A stretch of 64,000 nucleotides of DNA from Malurus cyaneus samueli (GCA_009741485.1 CM019230.1:6550106-6614105), one strand, 5' to 3'. Positions 1-14,141 are shown, counted from the stretch's first letter. The notes: generated from the sequence alone by a model not told the origin. Made by a program: numbers and translations.

Positions 1-3000
1 TGCAGTTGCTGAAGTATTAAATAAATGCAGGCTCCTGCCAAAAGCACTGTTTGTGTTTTACCTCCCCCGGATGCACAATAACGTTGGAGCTGCTCTGGAG
101 CGGGAGGCAGCTGGGATCCATCTTCACTGCTATTTTTTTGTTGTTTCTTTCTTTTTTTTTCTTTTTTTTCCCTGTGAGTCTTCCAGCTGGATCCATTCCC
201 TGACGTGCTTAGTGCATGCTAGGTGAGCACTGGAGTTGGCACAAAGAAAACAGTAGGGATGAGCAGCTGGGGAGGGCACAGTTGTCCTGACTTATGCCAA
301 AGTAGTGATCACACAATCAATGGCTGAAAGCATGGGAGGGAAAGTTTCAGCAGTAACCACTGCATGGTTGAGAAACAAATAAGTGTGAAACTTATTTTCA
401 TAGATTTCAAATAAGTGTGAAACTTATTTTCATAGATTTCTACATCAGCTTTGTCCTTTTGGGCTTTTTGTACCACTCTGAAGAGTTCGTGGTGTTTCCA
501 GGGCATTGCATTTTCTGTGTCCTGCAGCCTTGCAAAGTAATACTTTTAGTATGTGGGGTTTTTTTTCACCCTGAAGTTCTTTGCAGCATGGTTGTTTACC
601 TTTTGGATTGTAAGAAATGTTCTCTCCAGCCCTTGGGACGTCTGAGCACAAAGTCAGTGTTCATAAGAGCAGAAAGTATGGCTGAGTTGCAGGTCTCCCT
701 CTGCATTTCTCAGCCCACGGAGCAGAAAGGGAACTGGTGTCCTTCCATGGTTGGGTGACTCACTGGCATGTTGTTGCCTCCAGTTCTTCCCTCTGGTTTG
801 GCTGTTCTGGTGCCAAGAAATCAGAACCCCCCACACCATGGTTTATGCCAAGCAGCCTGGATTAGAGTGCCAGGGAATGCAGTTTTAGAGACCAGGCACC
901 ACTGGTTTGCATGTCTCCAGGGGAAACCCTCGTCCCTCTGATCACCCTTTCCTTGTTTTTTTGCATAGTGTGACCTTTAGAAACAAACTGGCACCTGAAC
1001 TGCCTCTAATCCCTTGTGGCTGCTTCAAACACAGCGTGAAGGTGACCCCTAAAAGGGACAGGAGTTCTTCATCCTACCTGGAAGCAGCGTTAATCTGAGA
1101 GCCCTGATCCACACCTGTCTGTCCTGTGCAGCCAGCTCCTGTGCTCTCGGTTCTTCTGCTTTTCTCTGCACTAGGAAAACATTCCTACCCATCTGCAGGC
1201 AACAAAATTTCTCTATGCCCTCCATCCATGTCTCCAGCACAGCCTGTGGACTGAGAGCAGTTGTTTCCTTCTGGGAATGGAGCTCAGGGCTCACTCTGTT
1301 CCACTTTCTCTGCTGCTTTGCAGATGTCTCCTGCTGTTGGGTGTAGGTCACATAACCCATCTAACTCGAACTGAAGCACATTAAATGTAGCATTTCCACT
1401 TAATTTTTTGCCTCACTGAGATCTGGTGAGCAAATACCCTTCACTGACTTTTGAGGTGCTGAGTCTTTGCAAGGCATCCCCTAACACTTGGCTGTGCTCT
1501 GGCCTGTTGTGCACAACCTGGGAGCAGATTCTCTGCCTTGCCATGGTGTATGTGCTGACTGCACTAAAAGCTACAAACACCTATTGCTTGTGCTGATGAA
1601 AGTTTTTTTTTTAGGTCAGCTTGTGGAAGCACTGAGCACCCGCAGCAGAGTCCTTCCATTAGCAGCAGGATTCTTTCAGGGGCAGTGGCCCCTGCTTTGT
1701 TGTACCCCCATCTGACTCATGATCTGCTCCACAGCCTTAGTTCTTTGTCAGGACCCTGGATCTGATTGGGGAAGATATTTACTTACTGTGAGCCAGAATC
1801 TGGGTGTGCCTGGAGTGATTAATTGTGCCAACAGCCACTTCCTGAGGTCCCCACTTGGAGATCCTCTGGGCTGTGTGCCTGCAAATCACAGGGCAAATTA
1901 GGGACTGAGGCCAGTGTCACTACCTGTGACTCATGGCAAAGTAAAACTTTGATCTTGGCAGGAATAACAGGATGCACAGAGCAGTTGGATGTATCCTGTG
2001 AGGACACACCTTGTGAGCTGTTCATCTGCAGTTATTGCAGTAGAGATGGTGGAAAGCTGCCCTTAGGACTTGGGAAACACAAAATGTTTTATACAGGAGC
2101 CCGTGGCCATACATGCAAGTCCCAGGATTATTTTGATAATCCCAGCTGCCCTTTCCTCTAGGGGAAATGCTGGTGGGAATATGCTGTGGCATCAGCCATT
2201 CTGCTGTCTGTTTAGGGAGTGAGTTTGAGCACTGCTGGAGGGCATGGATAATTTGTCCTTCCTTACTGTTAATAAGCCCAGAGGGGTTAAAGTCACCCTT
2301 TAACTCACTCTTAAACTCATCCTTTGCTTCCTAATGATGTGGCACCTCAGTCTGGCTGCAAAGTTATGCAAGAACTGAGTAATGCTGAGTGTTGGTGCTC
2401 AGTTTGAGGTGCACGTCCTGCCTTGTTGCTGGCAGTGTTCAGCTGCCTCTAGCTCTGGTGGGGTTTCAGGAGGCAAAGAATCCTTAGTTCCAGTTCCTTG
2501 TAAACCTTTAAAAGATTCCTTCCCCCATCAGTATTATGTTGATAAATTATTGTTTTCCTGTGGCTCAAACAAAAGAGAGAATGAGCACCAAACTTGAAAA
2601 GTCATACATCAAAATATATTGTCTCATTGAGAGCTCTTATCTGCCTCCGAAAAGACTTTTGTTTCAAGGGAGCTTTGAATGGATAGCTGAATACACTCTT
2701 AAGACTGACTTTTTTTGCTGGCAGAGGTGCTGCTCAGAGTTCCTGAGTTTATAGGAGCACACAGTTCCCCTTCCCATAAATGTTTTGTTTCTCTGTGGCT
2801 CATATGCAAAGACAGGGAGCCTGTGGGATGTCTAATGTAGAGCTAGGCTTGATATTTAAAAAAAATTTTTTTAGGTGCTTTCTTTGCCTTTCAAAGTCTG
2901 GATTTAATGGCCATTTTTTAACGTTTCTGCAGATGCTGTGACTCTCTTAAGCCATTAATCAGCTTTTACCTTTCCCAGCAAGCCTTGTGTGCTGTGTATT

Positions 3001-4349
3001 ATCCACTTTTCTGTGTCTTTGCTGCTGTCTTCTGGACTCCTGAAGCTCTAATTAATCCAGAGGCTTCCCCGTGCCACCAGCAGCTGGAACCTGTAACAAA
3101 TGTGTGCCTTGTTGTCGGGGAGCTCCCTTTGCCTGCCTTTCTGTCAGAGTTCTGGCAAGCTTTCCTCCTTCCATAAAGGCTCCCACTTGGTAAATGCCAA
3201 AGGACACTTTTTGTTCGTTACTGGCAACTGCTGAGGAATTTAACCCCCAGCAACATCTTGATCAAATAGAATGAGTGGTCGCCTGGCAGCTTTGCCTCTC
3301 CAAAGGATATTGTCCTTAGTGCTTCCCATTTTTACAAAAGATGTGGAAAGTGTAGCAGCACTGATCATGTGTGGTGTTGTTTATCTGTAGCCTCAGCTCT
3401 CCAGGGTTCCAACACCCCTGTCTGGCCTTTGGGCCCTCCTGGCCCTTATTCAGAGGAGCTGAACTCTGGGTGCTGGAGCTGCAGCTCAGGCAGCTTTACT
3501 GAGGACCTGAAAAACTTGGTTGATGTGACTTCTGTGCTGCTCTCAGGTCTCTTATCCACCACAAACCAACTCTGGGATGTGTTCCCTGGACAATTCATGC
3601 TTGGAAACAATGCCAGCTGCTTAAATGGGGCACAAATCTCTGCTCCAAGGCTTGGCCAGAAAACTGCCTGAGTTTCCCATAATAGTGGGAAAGTAGCAAG
3701 CAGTGGGGGGAAACATTTCTTTTGCTGATAACTCTGTAAACTAATCTTTACAGGGTAATCAGGTACTTTAATAGTATATCCCAATACAAACAGCTGGCAG
3801 TCTGGACTGGGCTGTTCCCAGCCCTGCCAAAACGAGTTGTTCTTTCTAGCAATAGTCTGTCTCTGTAAGCGGAGATCAAAGTGTCTGTTAAGGAAGTGTT
3901 AACTTAAGGATGAAATGTAATTTCTTGTGGTTAACTCCTGACAGCCCTGGGGAGGGTTGTTCCCTTCTTGAACCATTTTGGTTCATGCAGGTATGTCCTG
4001 AACTAAATAGTCACAAAGTGATTATCTCCCCCAAAATGGCAAAGAGCCAGACTGCATAAAATTGATGCTGTGATCCTCCACAGGCATGGTCCAATTCTCT
4101 CTCCAAGAGTGTAGATATCTCTAAAACAAGCCACACATCCCTCTTCTAATGATCCAACTTTTAGGTTGGTTGCTTCTTGCTCAGCACTTTGAGAACACAA
4201 GTGCCAGGTTATCAGCATTCTCATCACCTTTGCCCCTTGGTTCCCAGTGAGGGAGTAGTACTGACAAATACATAGAACAAATTTAATGGCTTGTGTGTCT
4301 GAAATTCCCATCAGAAGTGCCAGAACTCACCCCAATTTGCTCTCTCCAG
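1..4349 (+). other. SAP30BP upstream intronic sequence
   Basis: No coding exon could be recognised here. The first identifiable SAP30BP exon starts at 4350 with a phase-1 acceptor, so this stretch is most simply the preceding intron. The acidic N-terminal exons expected for the family (runs of Glu/Asp codons) are absent and should lie left of the window. The sequence is AT-rich with short T runs and one perfect 32-bp tandem duplication at 376-439. The small open frames have no recognisable content. Confidence 0.6.
376..439. repeat. Perfect 32-bp tandem duplication
   Basis: Two identical adjacent copies, 376-407 and 408-439, each beginning caaataagtgtgaaac. No mismatch is visible between copies, which suggests a recent duplication or an assembly duplication. 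It lies in presumed SAP30BP intron. Confidence 0.9.
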
Positions 4350-7300
4350 CTTCTTTTTCAGAGAGAGTGAGGAACATGTCTCCAGATGAGATCAAAATCC
4401 CTCCTGAGCCTCCTGGCAGATGTTCTAACCAGTTGCAGGTGGGTATAAGTTGACTTTTTTTTTTTTTTTAAGACTTTCAGTTTAGGGGATATTTGGGAAC
4501 CCTGCTCCATAATTTTGCACAAGGCAAAGCTTTGGCATTGAAGCTGGGTTTTATCACACTGAGTTTATTAATGCACAGTGTTAATGCTTTAGGCTCTACA
4601 GCAGTTCTAGTTTAAGAATCTCAAAGTAGCTTTAAGCTGCTTTCCAGGCTCTGTGGGTTATTTGTGCTTTAAGAGAGCTCTTGATCCCCTCAGTGACACA
4701 GAAGCAATGTTTACTGTGAAGGCTGCTTTCCTCTTACCTCAGCAAATTCAGCTCTGTACGAAAGAGCAAATCATTGTTTTTCTGTACAGGCCTGAAATCC
4801 CCTAAACTGGCATAGTTGAGGCAGCAATGCCTGGATTCCTTTTCCACCTACGTGTCTCTGGATGATAAACATTTAGAGGGAAGGCTGGTAGCTTGGAAGC
4901 AACAAAAGAACACAAATGTCTGTTTTCTCTGGTGCACACCCAAATAATGGCAGTGATCAAAACTTTGCAATAACCCATTGTGTTCTCCTTGTGGAGTGCA
5001 AATGAAAGAGCAGGGACTGCTGTTTCCTAACACACATTTGAGTTTTAACTCTGATTATCTGCCCAGCAGAAATACAAGTAAAGAATCACTTCTGGACTGC
5101 TCTGTAAAGTAGCCCCTAATGTGCAGTGGTGATTCAGAGTGACTCACCATCCAGATGATGCTCTCTTCTTCTCCACACACTGTACCTGGGCACACCCATC
5201 CTCTCCTTGTGCTGTAGGAGGATTTTACAGTTCTGACATCAATGGACTGGAGTGTGTTAGACCTGAGGAATGCACAGAGCTTGACAGGGCAGACAGAATA
5301 AAGCAGAATTTTCCCCCTTTGACAGCAGTTTAGTGTGTTAAATCAAAGGGGAGCTTGTCCTCTCTTGGCAGGTCAAACCACATCTTAGAGCACTTTGAGC
5401 AAGGAGATGGGATTGTTCCTTAGAGATGAAGAATGTTCTGGGCTTTTCACTGGCAGTTTGCTCTTTTGTCAAATTCTTCCTCTGATAAACTGTATCTTGA
5501 ACTCTGCCAGAGGGAGGATTTATTATTATAAAGTTGAGGAGTAGTTGCCCGTCTGTGGACTTTGGGAACTTTATTGCTACTGCATGGGGAGGGGACAAAA
5601 GGGAACACCTATTCAATCATTTCTACTCCCCAAATTCCCCTTTGTGCAGTTGTTCCTTCAAACCTCACAATGTGTGTGCTGGATGTGGAGATTGTGCAAT
5701 TTCTTCTTGCTGATTTTGTGACAACTTGATGAAAATTTATCTTAGAAAGTTGGGGGTTTTTTTACGGTTGTTGAAATAGGAGTTTCATATCAGCTCTTAA
5801 CAATCCTCCTTTATTCAGGCTGCAGCAAGCCCTGACAATAGTCAGCTCTGTGTTTGACTGTCCAGGGAGGGAGACATGAAGTGACTTATCCAGAAGCAAC
5901 AAAGGAAAATTGACTCAGCTCTCCCATCCTGAAAAACTGAAGGCCCAGCTTCTGGTCTTGTTTTAGGTGTCTCCTGCACATAAGAAATTTCTACCATAGA
6001 GAAAAGATAATGGAGATTACTGAGGATATTTTAGCAGTAGCACTTAACTCTCTGTTTTGCCTGAAAGTTCCTGCCTCTGCTGTCCCTTCACCATCACCAG
6101 AGCAGGAATACTTTTAAGTACATTCATCCACCTTGCTGAGGAAGAAAAAAATCATATTTGATTTGAAATCCTTTTTGGAGAGTAGACTGCTTGCCATCTG
6201 CAACCCGAGTCAGTTAAGTTGCCTTTTGCAGGGGCTTTGCCTCGTGGCTGATGTGCAAAGAGAAGCTGATTGCATCTGACTGGTACCAAAGCAGGGATTT
6301 ATGAGCACATTGTTCCTGAGAGGGTTTTGCTGCCAGTGGCACCCCCAGCAATACCTGATGATCACACTGGGTTTAGTTCTCCAGCAGAGCTTGGCTCTGG
6401 CTCTGCCTGGGTAACAGATGAGCAGGAGATTTGCCCCGTGGGCAGAGTACCCAGCTGCTGTTTCTCAAATGCTCACCTGAGGCTGCAGGTGGGTGTTGGT
6501 GGGAGAACCTCTGGATTTCAGAACTGGCTCCTACTCTGTCATGGCTGTAAAGGGAAACATCAGACTGGGAAGGAGGAGTCTGTGCCTTCTGCGCAGATCT
6601 TTAATCACCAAAGCCTTCAGTAAGTGCAAAGATAATTCCTTTACCAATCAATTAATGAAGGTACTTCAGACCTTAAAGGAGAAGGTGTCTCTTAACCAGC
6701 CTGGCCCTGGGGTAAAGGTGAAATCCTTTCTCCAGTCAAGGAGGTCAGTGGTTCAGTTGGCTTCTTTCCACATGTACAGCTGTCAGCTGATGTGCTCCTC
6801 TTTTTCTTCCTGGTTCACCCTGTAATCATTGTCCCTTAGGATAAAATTCAAAAGCTGTATGAGAGGAAAATGAAAGAGGGCATGGATATGAACTACATCA
6901 TCCAGAGGAAAAAGGAATTTCGCAACCCCAGGTGAGCCACCATCTTCTTGTGTGTGACCAAAGCACCAAAGAGCAAATGCCAGCAATTTTCCTCTTTGTT
7001 GGAGCTGTTGCAGAAGAAGGTTCCTGAACAGGAAATACTAGTGCTTACAAACTAATTGCTGTTCTCATTTTAGTGACTGAAACAGTTAAACTTCTCTTTG
7101 TGTTCTGTGAGGCCGGGTTGGGTTGGTGAGTTGGTTTTAAACATGAAGGCTTAGGATGGGGATGAAGTACTTCAGAAGATGTGACTGTTCTGGGAGCTGG
7201 GAGGTGTTTGTGGGAAGAGGAAATACTGTGGATAATGGGATCCCACTTCCATCATAGCAGGAGTAGCTTCCCAGGTTCTCATTTCACTTTGCAGCGTGAG

Positions 7301-10300
7301 GAGGTGACAACCTCTCTCTATTGACACATCTGAAACACTCCTGTTCCCTTCTACCTCCCTGCTTCTGCTCTGACCTCTTGCCTTTCCTTTGCAGCATCTA
7401 TGAAAAGCTGATCCAGTTTTGTTCCATTGATGAACTCGGTACAAATTATCCAAAGGTGAGGGGCAGTGCTTTTGTCTGGAAAAGGAGTGGGTAAAAGATA
7501 ACACAGAGGTGTAAAGTCTTTCTTGATCCTGCTTGCTCAGAGGTCCTGTAAGGCAGCTTCAGCCTGAGCCTCTGCACTGAAATGAACATTTTTGTGTGGC
7601 ACTGAGCCTCAGTGTCTCAGCCTTTGCTACAAGGATTCTGCACAGAAACTGCTGAAATGTGGAGGTATGAATGGAACTTCTTAAAGGGTTGAGAAGCTGA
7701 GCAGCAGAAAAATGCATGACTTACCCCAGCATCCTTTTTGGCTTCAAAGCTATTCCTTCATTCAGAACAGAAAAGGTCTGATGTGATCTTTGTGTCACTG
7801 GGATACAGGAAGAAATCAGTGGTGATTATCATTGTCACCTCTGATTATCATCAGAGAACACAAATACATAAAGCATTCTTGCACTGTGTTTTGTGTTTCT
7901 GTGGGAATAGCCCTAATCTGACTTATTTCTTTTTCTTCAGGACATGTTTGATCCTCATGGCTGGTCAGAGGATTCATACTATGAGGCACTAGGTAATTCC
8001 AGGAAGTCTCTTTTTTTTGTCCCAGCTTAGGTCTTTGTGTTTTGTACTTAATTAACTGCACTGGAGTCTTCACTTTCTGTAGAAATGAGAAGTCATCACA
8101 TGCTGCTCTTTAATGACTCCATTCTGGTTGGATGTGCCTGAGTGTTATTGATGCTTCATCAGTCTGGAAAGGCTTTTCATTTAAATTGGTTCTGCAATGT
8201 TTTCATCTCTCAAATCATTAAATTAGTGCTGCAATGCTTTGATTAAAAAGCAGCGGTTGCTTTCATGGCAGTTTAATTTTTCCCATACAGAATTTGAATC
8301 AATTTTTTGATTGTTTATGACGGGAGGTGTGTGAGTGAGTGAGAACTATGGATTTTTTCTGTTCCTGGTGCTTTACTTCTTCTGATCTTTCTCAGCCAAA
8401 GCCCAGAAGATCGAGATGGACAAATTGGAGAAGGCCAAGAAGGAACGCACAAAGGTACCTATCAAAACCAAGAGAGATGGAGGTGCAGGGGTTTTGTTTC
8501 TTTCCCTGCTGAATTTCTGTGTTGCTTTGCTGTTTCTGTGTTAAAACTGCTTGTTTAATCTCTTTTTCTTCTTGCATGTCTTTTTCCAAACTGCCCAGAT
8601 CAAGTTGTTTGCCCTTCCTTATAGGTCCATTTATAGGTTGTTTATTCCACTGGATTTCCTGCTGTTTTGTTAGTATTTTTAAACCAGGGCTCTAAAAATG
8701 GCATTCAGTAACTTAGATACAGGCAAGATAATGAATAAAAAACAGCTTTTTCCTTAATTTATGACATTTTGTCTGGTGCCTAGCCTAGTTAAAGCCTAAT
8801 TTCCTCCCCATATCTCAGTGAGACAATACCTGCTTTCTGTTCTCCGTGATATTGCCTTGTTACATCCAATTTCCAGAAAAGCTGGGCCTGTTTTAACTTC
8901 AATTTTGTGACAAGCCCAGTTATTCTTACACATGCCTCAAAAAGAGCCCAGACAGGCTTTGGAAGAGATTTTATTGCAGTCCTGCATTCCCTTTAAGCCA
9001 GTGGCTTGCATTAGAGCTCATTAGTCTGATGTTAGAGATTTCCCAGCTAACCTGCAGAAGCTCCTTCCATCTCCAGTACACGGAGATTTTTTCGTGCAGT
9101 GCATGCTGTGTCTTGCTGCTTGTTTTGGGTTTTTTTGCACAATAACCCCAGTATCTGATCGTGCCCTTGCCCAGATCTGCAGTTCTGAGGCTGCAGTGCT
9201 GTTGTAGCTCTTGTTGCCAGGTTTCCTGCTGTGATGCAGTCGCAGTAAATTGTGCAAGCGGGGACTTGCCTTGCATGTGTCTTAAGGGAAAAGAAATAAG
9301 AACTTCTAACTGCATAAATGCAGTGTTTAATGACCAGGATCTATCCTCTCTGAGCTGTGTCAGATCTCTGTGCTTGTACCAGCTGCAAACATATTTTTGT
9401 TGTATCAGATTTAGGAGCTGGGTTTCAGGAATCCTTAATTCTCATGGCCTGAGGTCTTTGTGTTCCTTCTTGCATGTTGGGCAGTTCAGAGGCCAATCCA
9501 ATATCTTACATGACATTAAAGCTGTTTTTAAATAACATAGAGAGGTGCTGTGGGTTAAAAAAGGCTGTGTGTCTTAACACTTCATTTTTTAATCTTCTTC
9601 CCTTTTTCCCATGTGTGTCTTGCTTCCCAGATCGAGTTTGTGACTGGCACTAAAAAGGGTACAACAACAAGCGCGTCTTCCACAACCACCACAACATCCA
9701 GCACCACTGTGGGAGGTAAAGAACAGCTGTGATGTACCCCTTAAGCTGCAGTAAGGCTGGGATTAGTGCTTCCTGAAGCCTGAATGATGGTATAGATAAT
9801 GCAAGAGGGTGTTTCTTGGAAGGGGTGTTGGACTAGCTCTCCTCTAGTCCCTGTATTCCATGGTTCTCCTTCTGGAATGAAGGGCTGGGGCCAGGTGGGA
9901 TAGGGAGGAAATTTGTTAGTGGGTCAAGAAACCTGTTGTGGTCTGTGGTTGTAGAGTATTCCTGGGACTGATAGATTCTGAGATTTGGAAAGGTTCTCCT
10001 GTCTTGGAAACTGAGGAGAAGGGAGAAAAACCACTGGAGGCTGATGAGTGTGTCCTATGCTGAGCAAGTGGGGTACATGGGCTCTGTTAAAATGAAATCT
10101 GCTTTGGGGCAGGGAGTGATCCTGCCTCCCCTTTGGCTGGAGTTCAGATCAACAGTTTTACTTTGACTCTTGAGGTATAAATTTGCCTTTCCTCCTCACC
10201 ATTTACTGCCAGCATATCCTGAAATTAAAATGAGGGGAAGTTGTCTAATCAGGCAGTGGGATATTGAGGGTTGACAAGAAGGGATTGGTGATCTCTAACA

Positions 10301-10523
10301 TGATGCTAATTCTTGTTTGCTTGGTTTAATCCAATTCACAGATGCCCAGAAGAGGAAGAGCAAGTGGGACTCTGCCATCCCGGTAACAACGATAGCTCAG
10401 CCCACCATCCTCACCACCACTGCAACGCTGCCAGGGGTTGTGACAGTGACAACCAGTGCCAGTGGCTCCAAAACCACGGTGATCTCAGCTGTGGGCACCA
10501 TTGTGAAAAAGGCCAAGCAGTGA
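4350..10523 (+). CDS. SAP30BP: SAP30-binding protein, C-terminal seven coding exons (5' partial)
   Basis: SAP30BP (HCNGP family) is a nuclear protein linked to SAP30/SIN3 co-repression and to splicing. Coding exons: 4350-4438, 6840-6931, 7395-7455, 7941-7992, 8396-8454, 9631-9715, 10342-10523; all have AG/GT boundaries and consistent phases. The encoded 206 or so residues match the family C-terminal two thirds from memory: FSERVRNMSPDEIKIPPEPP, the conserved core EGMDMNYIIQRKKEFRNP, then PKDMFDPHGW, a basic helix rich in Lys/Glu, a Thr/Ser-rich stretch around 9660-9715, and a last exon ending TIVKKAKQ-stop. The start codon and acidic N-terminus lie outside the window. Nothing looks broken; the gene should be active and broadly expressed. 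ITGB4 follows in the same direction about 12 kb downstream. Confidence 0.95.
9821..9867 (+). mobile_element. Short diverged CR1-like 3' end
   Basis: The motif gtgttggactagctctcc followed by tagtccctgtattccatgg resembles the terminal bases of avian CR1 elements (ttggactagatgatct ... ccattctatg). It is short and diverged, in the SAP30BP intron between 9715 and 10342. Confidence 0.4.
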
Positions 10524-10865
10524 CTGCTGTGCTGGGCCTGGAATTTTGGACTTGTTTGTCGCTGAAGCCATTGTCCTCAGACAGGAGGGGTGGCTTTCTC
10601 CTTTGGTAAAAGATGACAAGATTCTTTGCAACAGCCCACAGTTCCCCTTTGGAAGGCTGGGGGCAGGAGCAGGATGCCAGCTGTGTGCCCACAGGAATGG
10701 ACCTCTGCCCACCATGCCTCTGCCTTTGCTTGCTGGGGGAAGAACCAGGCTGCCAGTGTTGTACTGGAGGAAGGCAGTGTCTGCAGTCAGCTTGTAAAGT
10801 TTGCTTACTAATTACTGCATTGGGGTCTTGCCTACTGGCAAGTTTGGTTTAGGGTGAAAAAAGAA

Positions 10866-10876
10866 AATAAAATAAA
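10866..10876 (+). terminator. SAP30BP: Tandem AATAAA poly(A) signals, candidate SAP30BP 3' end
   Basis: Two overlapping AATAAA hexamers (10866-10871 and 10871-10876) lie about 345 bases after the SAP30BP stop codon. These are the first canonical signals downstream. A longer 3' UTR reaching the A-run near 11459-11475 cannot be excluded. Confidence 0.6.
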
Positions 10877-11593
10877 AGGGCAAGCAGTGAAGGACTGTCA
10901 GTGTTCCCCCCCTGTGATGCAGGTGGTGCTCCAGGGCTGCCTGCAGCCTGTGTAGGTGCCTCCCTCCAGAGCCAGCTCTGTCCTGAGGGAGCTGAAGCAG
11001 AGACAACCACTCAATGTCCACGTCCAGATGTGTAGCAGAGACTTGAAGCAAACTGTCAGTGAGTGTAGGCTCACTCTGTTCTAGCACTGACACCTGTACC
11101 CCTGTGCTCTGTGTAGATCCTAGTGTGAAATTGTTGAACTCTTGAGGAAAACTGTGCTGGAACATCCTGTTACCATCTCACAGGGATGGAGATTTCTATG
11201 CAGAACCCTCAAGCTGCAGAGGTTTGATTTGTGAACTCACTTGCAAAGACCTGTGCAGAAGACACTTCCATTGCCACGGAATGAGGTTGGACAGCAGATA
11301 AGCAGAGGAAAGTGTCTGATCCTATTTGTGATGTTGTCCATCTTTGTATTAGCTCGTGATGTTCTGTGAATGCACACATGGCAGTTACTGCTTGCTCCAC
11401 TGTTGTGAAAAAGTATTTTCAGTTGAAAATTTTATTGTATAAAAGTTGAAAAGCCTTTAAAAAAAAAAAAAAAAACCCAGTGTCATTGATGTGTCTGCAT
11501 TTCTTCTAAATTAAATTTCTACCCAGAGCCTCTTGTAGTGCATAAGCAATGATAGGAGAGATGGAGGTCAGATCAGCAAAACTTTAAGTTTCT

Positions 11594-11740
11594 GAGAGTT
11601 CAGTGGTTTGGTTTTGGTTTGGAATTTTTGTGTTCGGTTGTTGGTTTTTTGATGTTTTTGTGGCTGGTTGGTTGGGCTTTTCTTGTTTTTTTGTTTGTTT
11701 GTTTCATTTTGTTTTGTTTTTGGTGGTTTTTTTATCTATC
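11594..11740. repeat. T/G-rich low-complexity stretch
   Basis: Repeated ggtttggtttgg, tttgtttgtttg and ggttggttggg runs give a strongly strand-asymmetric, low-complexity sequence. Open frames here translate to Phe/Trp/Val-rich nonsense. Confidence 0.7.
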
Positions 11741-14030
11741 AGTTATGTCACTCCTGATCAAGACTTTGTATTTATGGGGACTTAAGGTAGAAATAACAGG
11801 TTGTTCTCCATCTTGTTGGTATCCTGTTTTTAGATTATTTTAAAACATGTTAAACACTTTGTCCTGGCAGTCATTTTAGCTTAAAAAAAAAGTGTGTGTC
11901 CAGAAGTGATCATGGAATATAAACCAGAGGACTAATGTGACTATAACATGGGAAGTTGGGGAGGTGGTGGAATTGCTCTTTTTAAAGCAATAAATATTGA
12001 AAGGTGTAAAAATAGTCAAGACAGAAACATCTCTGTTGATTTGCTTCACATTGGGCTGCTGCTTTGGCTCCTGCCAGCTTGGAAAGATGCTTTAATTCCT
12101 TCTGCATCCTATGGAATAACAGCTCTGCCCTGTCCCTGTCACTGGTAGGAAGCACAGACTGGGAGAGCCTGATGAGGCCACATTAATTAACCAATCCCAC
12201 CATTTAATCACCTGCCAGGGCAGCTGGGGTTGAATCCCACTGCAGAAGCTACTGAACATCCTTCAAATGTATCTTATTCATATCACACATCCCAGCACCC
12301 CACTCCTTGCCCCTTCCGTGTGCCCTTTTCCTCCTTGCTCTGCAGCATCCACAGTCATTCCAAAGCTCTGGATTTCTTTGTGGATTTTAGGAGCAGGGCT
12401 GAGCAGTGGCTGTTCAGCTCCTGCTTTGCTCTGGCAGGCAGGGAGTGACACTGAATGACACTGTCCAGCATCTGCAGAGATGGGAAAACTGATCACAGGG
12501 GCTTGATGCTGCTGCAGGAGGGCTCAGGGGAAATCTTCCTGAGCTCAGCTGAGCTGCCATGAGGCCCCTGGAGCAGCAGTTTCCAGATTCCTGCAGCAAC
12601 AGCTCCTGCAAGAGCCCTGCAGGACTGGGCTGTGCTCTGGCAGTTCCCTCCTGAGCTCACAGGAGTTGTTGTTTGCTGTCTGCAGTGGAGAAGACAACAT
12701 GAAACGGGCACAGTTTGGGTTTGGATTTTTTTAATCTGCCTCCAAAAAGCTGAGGTGAGGATGTGTAACAAACTTGCAGGTAGTAATTTGCTCTTACTTG
12801 TGTTGCATGTCAGAGGTAATGCATGGATACACAGGTTGGGAACTGCAGCTCTGAGGGGAAAGCCTTTTTCCCAGCTCTGGAGGGGATCAGACAGGCTGTG
12901 GTCAGTCAGTGCCCCAGAGAAGGCAGAGGGAGCTTCAGGCACACAAAGGTGATGTCTTGAGGGAGAAGGATCCTTTTTGGCCCAGGAAGCACGGCCTGAA
13001 ATGCTCAGACAGGAGGTTGGGCTGGTTTGCTTTGGAGCTGTGGCTGTGTGAGCCCTGCTGAGGGCAGGGGACCCAGTGACAATTCCTGTGTGTCCAACAG
13101 CCCTGAACCTGCAGCAGTGCCCCAGCTGCACTCAGGCAAACTCAGAGAAAAGGTTCTCATGCTGCTGCAATACTGATGGCTCAGGCTGCACTTGTGACTC
13201 TAAAAACTTCAAATACTCATTCTTACTTCTCCCTTCCAAAGGGACACTTGCCATACCCAGCAGTGCAAAGCTATTCCCATTTTCATCATTCCTTACTCTG
13301 AGAATTACCATCTCTCTCCTTGAACACTATAGGGCTTCTCTCTGCCCATTTCCTTCCTAAGCTTGGGTGTCTCATAGCTCGAGGAGCTTTTTCTGAGCTG
13401 AAACCCCACGCTCAGGTTTGTGTCTGCCTCAGCACAGGCAGGAGAGCTGCAGTCATGAAGTCATCCTTGGCAGAGTTGGTTCTGCTCTCCCTCTCCCTTA
13501 TGAAGTCTTTTCTCCCACCTCCATGCCCCGAGGTGTTGATTTTCTCTCCCATTTGCTTGTTGTTCTTCAGAGCTGTGCCCTTCTTTGATGCTGCTGTGGG
13601 AAGGGATTTTGTGTGTTGAGGACTCGCTTTTATTTTCTGTCTCACTGGGCACTGCCGGGAGCAGGTGGGGAGGGCAGCCCTTGCCAGCCCCACCCCAAAC
13701 CGTGGAATGGGAGCACCTGAAGCTATGTTTGACTTGGATTGCTGCTGCACTGTCTGGTTCAGGGGAGTTATGCACCGAGATGAACAAAAAATAAAGAGTC
13801 TTCCTTGCCAGGGCTGTGCTGATGACACAGCTCCAGCAGGGAGGAGCTGATGGCTGCAGCCAACACCTGCACCAGCTCCTTTCCAGCCCTTCCCCACTGC
13901 AGGGAGAAGCTGTAGCTGCTGTGAAACCCCTCGAGCAGCTGGGCTGTGTCATGTCCCCAGAAAGGCATCAAAGGGTGGGAGCTGCTCGTTCCTGGGGAAT
14001 GGGGGCCAAGCCCAGGGTTGGAAGCTGCAG

Positions 14031-14141
14031 GGAATCACAGATGGGCCAGGCTGGAAGGGACACGGTGGCCCAACGCCCTGCTCAAGGAGGCTCTTCCCGG
14101 AGCACATGGCACAGGATTGTTCTGGAATATCTCCAGAGAGG
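14031..14141 (-). mobile_element. CR1 LINE 3' fragment, reverse orientation
   Basis: The order gaatcacagatgggccagg, ctggaagggacac, caacgccctgctcaagg and gaatatctccagagagggag follows the reverse complement of the conserved avian CR1 3' region. It is a truncated, non-coding copy in the intergenic stretch. Confidence 0.8.

Noticed and set aside
12222..12245. tRNA B-box-like ggttgaatccc
   Set aside because: No A-box, no acceptor-stem pairing and no cloverleaf could be drawn around it.
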